This document shows positions 6,876 to 7,684 of a stretch of 7,684 nt of DNA, in pieces. Below the pieces are notes generated by a model. That model worked only from the letters and a program-made list of their open reading frames with translations, did not search any database and had not been told where the DNA came from. Each line of letters begins with the position of its first letter. Within the stretch, counting starts at the first letter, position 1. The stretch is from NCBI GenBank assembly GCA_027451455.1, contig DAIDJI010000063.1:1-7684 (forward strand), read 5' to 3'. Source of the DNA: Planctomycetales bacterium. Its GTDB lineage: Bacteria > Planctomycetota > Planctomycetia > Isosphaerales > Isosphaeraceae. Position numbers and translations under genes: made by a program.

Positions 6876-7684
6876 TCAGGCGCCGGCCGTCGCGGTCTCC
6901 AGATCGAGCACGCTCAGCGTGGTCCTTAGCACCGCGTCGGGGTTGAGCGAGATGCTGTCGATTCCCTGCTCGACGAGGAAGCGGGCGAACTCGGGGTAGT
7001 CGCTCGGAGCCTGGCCGCAAATTCCGATCTTTCGCCCCCGGGCCCTCGCGACGCGGATGACCTCGGCGATCATCTTCTTCACGGCCTCGTTTCGCTCGTC
7101 GAAGATGTGGGCGACGATCTCCGAGTCGCGATCCACTCCGAGAACGAGCTGGGTCAGGTCGTTCGATCCGATCGAGAAGCCGTCGAAGATCTCGGCGAAC
7201 TCGTCAGCGAGGATGACGTTGCTGGGGATCTCGCACATGACGTAGACCTCCAGCCCCATTTCACCTCGCTTCAACCCATGCTTCTCCATTTCGGCGAGCA
7301 CCCTGCGTCCCTCGTCGACGGTTCGGCAGAAGGGGATCATGAGCTTGACGTTGGTCAGCCCCATCTCGTCACGTACCTTTTTCATCGCCTGGCACTCCAG
7401 GGCGAAGCCGGCTCGGTAGCGCGGGTCGTAATAGCGCGAGGCGCCTCGGAATCCCAGCATGGGATTCTCCTCGGTGGGTTCGTAGCGACGTCCGCCCACG
7501 AGGTTGGCATACTCGTTGGTCTTGAAGTCGCTCAGTCGAACAATCACGTCCTTGGGATAGAACGCCGCGCCGATCATCGCAACGCCCTGCGCCAGCTTGT
7601 CCACGAAGAAGGCGGGTTTGTGGTCGTAGCCGGCGGTCAGGCGGTCGATCTCGGCCCGGACCGCCGGATCCTCGGGCTGCCCGT
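6876..7684 (-). CDS. ppsA: Phosphoenolpyruvate synthase (pyruvate, water dikinase), C-terminal part, partial
   Basis: The enzyme makes PEP from pyruvate and ATP with release of AMP and phosphate, feeding gluconeogenesis. About 268 C-terminal residues are visible, covering most of the PEP-utilising TIM-barrel domain. The frame stays open to the right edge, so the gene enters from outside. A GTG at 7604-7602 is only the internal Val of AFFVDKLAQGVA and not a start. Blocks shared with E. coli PpsA include VIVRLSDFKTNEYANLVGG, RYEPTEENPMLGFRGASRYY, ALECQAMKKVRDEMGLTNV, MCEIPSNV, DGFSIGSNDLTQLVLG and ICGQAPSD, where Cys is the expected catalytic acid, ending in SISLNPDAV. The shared blocks separate it from pyruvate phosphate dikinase and enzyme I. 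It is the first visible gene of the minus-strand run. Its promoter and start lie outside the window. Confidence 0.94.
   Translation of the reverse strand, partial: GQPEDPAVRAEIDRLTAGYDHKPAFFVDKLAQGVAMIGAAFYPKDVIVRLSDFKTNEYANLVGGRRYEPTEENPMLGFRGASRYYDPRYRAGFALECQAMKKVRDEMGLTNVKLMIPFCRTVDEGRRVLAEMEKHGLKRGEMGLEVYVMCEIPSNVILADEFAEIFDGFSIGSNDLTQLVLGVDRDSEIVAHIFDERNEAVKKMIAEVIRVARARGRKIGICGQAPSDYPEFARFLVEQGIDSISLNPDAVLRTTLSVLDLETATAGA

Noticed and set aside
6876..7604. GTG at 7604 as the start of a 242-aa protein
   Set aside because: The frame remains open to the window edge and the upstream residues continue the PEP synthase similarity. The GTG codes an internal valine of a truncated view of ppsA.

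Overview
The window is dense, GC-rich bacterial chromosome, roughly two-thirds G+C by eye. It splits into two convergent halves that meet at about position 3940. The left half (1-3936) is on the plus strand and the right half (3952-7684) is on the minus strand. I saw no tRNA, rRNA, CRISPR array, phage gene or transposase. The futalosine-type menaquinone gene, the strong sigma-70-like promoter in a GC-rich background, the dispersed CCACAGAG-type inverted repeat and the split B12-dependent mutase together suggest a planctomycete, perhaps of the Isosphaeraceae kind. That assignment is inference from style, not proof.

Left half. Positions 1-114 are the C-terminal end of a UbiA-family prenyltransferase, probably the menaquinone enzyme MqnP. 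It is followed by mqnE (212-1369), aminofutalosine synthase, a radical SAM enzyme at the entry of the futalosine route. A 27-nt-arm inverted repeat (1370-1450) starts directly at the mqnE stop codon. A good promoter (TTGACG, 17 nt, TATGAT; 1494-1522) then drives a two-gene unit: a class I SAM-dependent methyltransferase (1575-2276) and a cytoplasmic alkaline-phosphatase-superfamily phosphodiesterase (2296-3936). Their substrates cannot be read from the sequence.

Right half, in transcription order from the right edge: the C-terminal third of phosphoenolpyruvate synthase (ppsA, 6876 to beyond 7684), the small cobalamin-binding subunit of methylmalonyl-CoA mutase (6410-6853), its large catalytic subunit (4743-6413), and a ScpB-type methylmalonyl-CoA decarboxylase (3952-4731). 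Gaps are 22 nt, -4 nt (ATGA overlap) and 11 nt, so this looks like one operon. The mutase and decarboxylase together would interconvert succinyl-CoA, methylmalonyl-CoA and propionyl-CoA plus CO2, as in the E. coli Sbm/YgfG route. PEP synthase ties the cluster to the pyruvate/PEP node and gluconeogenesis.

Nothing here is clearly a new biological system. The points most worth a second look are the PEP synthase-mutase-decarboxylase operon, the dispersed inverted repeat with its spurious antisense proteins, the promoter that overrules an upstream TTG start, the uncharacterised methyltransferase-phosphodiesterase pair, and the A8 tract at the scpB start codon.
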